A DNA stretch of 7,926 nucleotides from Bog-532 sp036495425 (GTDB lineage Bacteria > Actinomycetota > Actinomycetes > Streptosporangiales > Streptosporangiaceae), in the NCBI GenBank assembly GCA_036495425.1, contig DASXMW010000080.1, positions 1 to 7,926 on the forward strand, written 5' to 3'. Position 1 is the stretch's first letter. Each line of letters starts with the position of its first letter. Under the pieces are notes generated by a model. The model had not been told where the DNA came from. It saw nothing but the letters and a program-made list of their open reading frames with translations, and searched no databases. Both the position numbers and the translations under genes were made by a program. This document shows, one piece after another, positions 6,277 to 7,926 of this stretch.

Positions 6277-7926
6277 ATGGACCGCCGACCCGAGAGTGGT
6301 CTTGACGAGACGCGCTCCGGCGCGGCCGCCCGCGCGGGTGGTCCCCGGTTCACGCCGCGCACCTACGAGCCCGGGCCGGGCCGCGCCGCCCCGCCCAGCC
6401 GCCGTCCCGGCTTCTCCCCGCACCCCGATCCGGCCCGGCTGACCGGGTCCGACGGCGCGTCGCCGGCCACCGCGGTCCGCCCGGCCCGCCAATCCCGGTC
6501 CGGCTCGGCCTCCAACAGCGGCGAGCACCCGTTCGTGACCGAATACCGGTCGGCCCACGTCCAGCCGGACCATCGGCCCGGCGGCCTGGCCACCGCGGTC
6601 AAGGCCGGCCCGGCCGGGCCCGGCGGCGGCCGGCCCGGGGGCCCCGGTGGCCTGGACGGCGGGGGCAGGCCCGGGAAGTCCCGCAAGCGCAAGATCCTCA
6701 AGTGGGCGTCGCTGGTCACCACGATCGTCCTGGTCGCCGCCTCGCTCACCGCCTACATCGCGTACCGCGACGTGGTCGACGGGATCAAGCAGGAGAACGT
6801 GTCCAACCTGCTCGGCCCGCACCGGCCGCCGCAGTACACGTCGGCCCAGAACATCCTGGTCATCGGCTCGGACAGCCGGGTCGGGACCAAGGGGTTCGGC
6901 AGCGTCCAGACCATCCAGGGGGCCCGGTCGGACACGATGATGCTGCTGCACATCCTGCCCGACCACAAGGGCGCGGTCGTGATCAGCTTCCCGCGCGACT
7001 CGCTGGTGCCGGTCATCGGCTGCCAGCCCGACGGGACCGGCACCAAGGGCCAGACCGTGGCCAGCGGCGAGACCGAGATGCTCAACGCGACGTTCGCGGC
7101 CGGGGGCGCGGCCTGCCTGTGGAAGACCCTGGAAACGACGACCGGGATCCACATCAACCACTTCGTCGAGATCAACTTCAACGGTTTCCAGTCCGTGGTC
7201 AACGACCTGGGCGGGGTCAACGTCTGCCTGCCCGAGGCGATCAACGACCCGGCCTCCCACCTGAACCTGACCGCGGGCGAGCACCACGTCAACGGGACCC
7301 AGGCGCTGGCCTTCGTCCGGGAACGGCACGTCGGTGAAGGCTCGGACCTGCAGCGCATCCAGCGCCAGCAGTTCTTCATGGCCGCCCTGGTCCAGCAGAT
7401 CGAGTCGCAGAACGTGCTGTCCAACGTGACCAAGGTGTTCAGCATCGCCCGCGACGTGGCCAAGACGCTGACCACCGACAGCGGCCTGTCCATCGACGAC
7501 ATGAAGAACATCGCCACCAGCATGAAGGGCCTGAGCACCAAGGGCGTCCAGTTCACCCAGGTCCCGGTGGTCCAGGACCCGAACGACGCCAACCGGGTGA
7601 TCTGGCAGCAGCCGCAGGCGACCTCGCTGTTCGGTGCGGTCGAGCACGATCAGACCGTGAAGCCCAAGGCGTCGGCGAGCCCCAAGGCGTCGGCTTCGGC
7701 TTCGCCTTCGGCCAGCCCCAGCGCCCCGGCCGTAAGCCCGTCCAGCGTCCGGGTCAAAGTGCTCAACGCGGCCGGTGTCGCGGGTCTGGCCACCCAGTCC
7801 TCGGGCGCGCTGACCCAGGGCGGCTTCCAGGTGGTCGGCACGGGCAACGCGGCCGAGCCGTCATCGACCACGATCATCCAGTACAGCTCGGCCGACCAGG
7901 CCGGGGCGGCCAGGGCCCTGGCCGCG
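6277..7926 (+). CDS. LCP (LytR-CpsA-Psr) family glycopolymer transferase with LytR_C-type domain (C-terminus beyond right edge)
   Basis: LCP enzymes transfer polyprenyl-linked glycopolymers to peptidoglycan or related acceptors on the outer face of the membrane. 550 codons are visible. Order: an Arg/Gly/Pro-rich disordered cytoplasmic tail (1-140) ending in a basic stop-transfer-like stretch (KSRKRK, 134-139); one membrane helix (about 142-163); the LCP domain (about 192-375); an Ala/Ser/Pro linker (about 460-488); and the start of a LytR_C-like domain (from about 490), cut by the window edge. Family landmarks are GSDSR (197-201), RSDT (217-220), FPRDS (238-242), LNATFAAGG (269-277), RER (348-350) and DLQRIQRQQ (357-365). 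These supply the conserved Arg and Asp residues for pyrophosphate and metal binding. Cys249, Cys280 and Cys317 are candidates for an extracytoplasmic disulfide. ATG at 6277 is the first start after an in-frame TAG at 6259. It is divergent from the glycosyltransferase operon. Confidence 0.97.
   Translation, partial: MDRRPESGLDETRSGAAARAGGPRFTPRTYEPGPGRAAPPSRRPGFSPHPDPARLTGSDGASPATAVRPARQSRSGSASNSGEHPFVTEYRSAHVQPDHRPGGLATAVKAGPAGPGGGRPGGPGGLDGGGRPGKSRKRKILKWASLVTTIVLVAASLTAYIAYRDVVDGIKQENVSNLLGPHRPPQYTSAQNILVIGSDSRVGTKGFGSVQTIQGARSDTMMLLHILPDHKGAVVISFPRDSLVPVIGCQPDGTGTKGQTVASGETEMLNATFAAGGAACLWKTLETTTGIHINHFVEINFNGFQSVVNDLGGVNVCLPEAINDPASHLNLTAGEHHVNGTQALAFVRERHVGEGSDLQRIQRQQFFMAALVQQIESQNVLSNVTKVFSIARDVAKTLTTDSGLSIDDMKNIATSMKGLSTKGVQFTQVPVVQDPNDANRVIWQQPQATSLFGAVEHDQTVKPKASASPKASASASPSASPSAPAVSPSSVRVKVLNAAGVAGLATQSSGALTQGGFQVVGTGNAAEPSSTTIIQYSSADQAGAARALAA
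7663..7694 (+). repeat. Short 18-bp-period direct repeat in the LCP linker
   Basis: CCCAAGGCGTCGGC occurs at 7663-7676 and 7681-7694, encoding two PKASA units of the Ala/Ser/Pro linker between the LCP and LytR_C-type domains. The linker continues as Ser/Ala/Pro repeats to about 7740. Confidence 0.75.

Noticed and set aside
6211..7647. Long minus-strand frame opposite the LCP gene
   Set aside because: The plus strand encodes all LCP landmarks; the opposite frame is a GC-bias shadow.

Overview
The window is very GC-rich, with strong G/C bias at third codon positions, GTG starts, and long Pro/Ala/Gly/Ser-rich protein extensions. This points to a filamentous or otherwise large-genome actinomycete (Actinomycetota). 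I cannot fix the genus from sequence alone. All recognisable genes concern the cell envelope: three glycosyltransferase-type proteins and one LytR-CpsA-Psr (LCP) protein.

Layout. Positions 5909 down to 1 (minus strand) hold a tight operon read right to left. It starts with a 976-residue multi-spanning membrane protein with GT-C-like features (5909-2979). A 4-base GTGA overlap joins it to a 604-residue polyprenyl-phosphate glycosyltransferase of the GT2/DPM-synthase type with a 300-residue disordered N-terminal tail (2982-1168). A GT4 glycosyltransferase follows after 21 bases (1146-1) and runs off the left edge. Positions 5910-6276 are a divergent, gene-free control region with several palindromes and a marked AT-rich island. 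From 6277 to the right edge (plus strand) lies an LCP-family protein, complete at its N-terminus and cut within its C-terminal LytR_C-type domain.

Likely joint role (inference). The GT4 enzyme would add sugars from nucleotide donors on the cytoplasmic face. The GT2 enzyme would load a sugar onto polyprenyl phosphate. The GT-C-like protein would use the lipid-linked sugar on the outer face. The LCP enzyme would move the finished lipid-linked polymer onto peptidoglycan or another acceptor. The substrate sugars cannot be read from the sequence.

Most unusual. Three of the four proteins carry long low-complexity cytoplasmic tails, two of them built on exact or near-exact 6-residue (18-bp) periods. 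The GT2 tail has tyrosines every six residues and is strongly acidic. The GT-C tail has a basic PAVP(K/R)(S/R) hexad array. A smaller 18-bp repeat occurs in the LCP linker. A 10-bp perfect inverted repeat sits directly against the GT2 start codon, and a 14-bp perfect palindrome lies just upstream of the operon's first gene. No mobile element, tRNA, rRNA or CRISPR array was seen.
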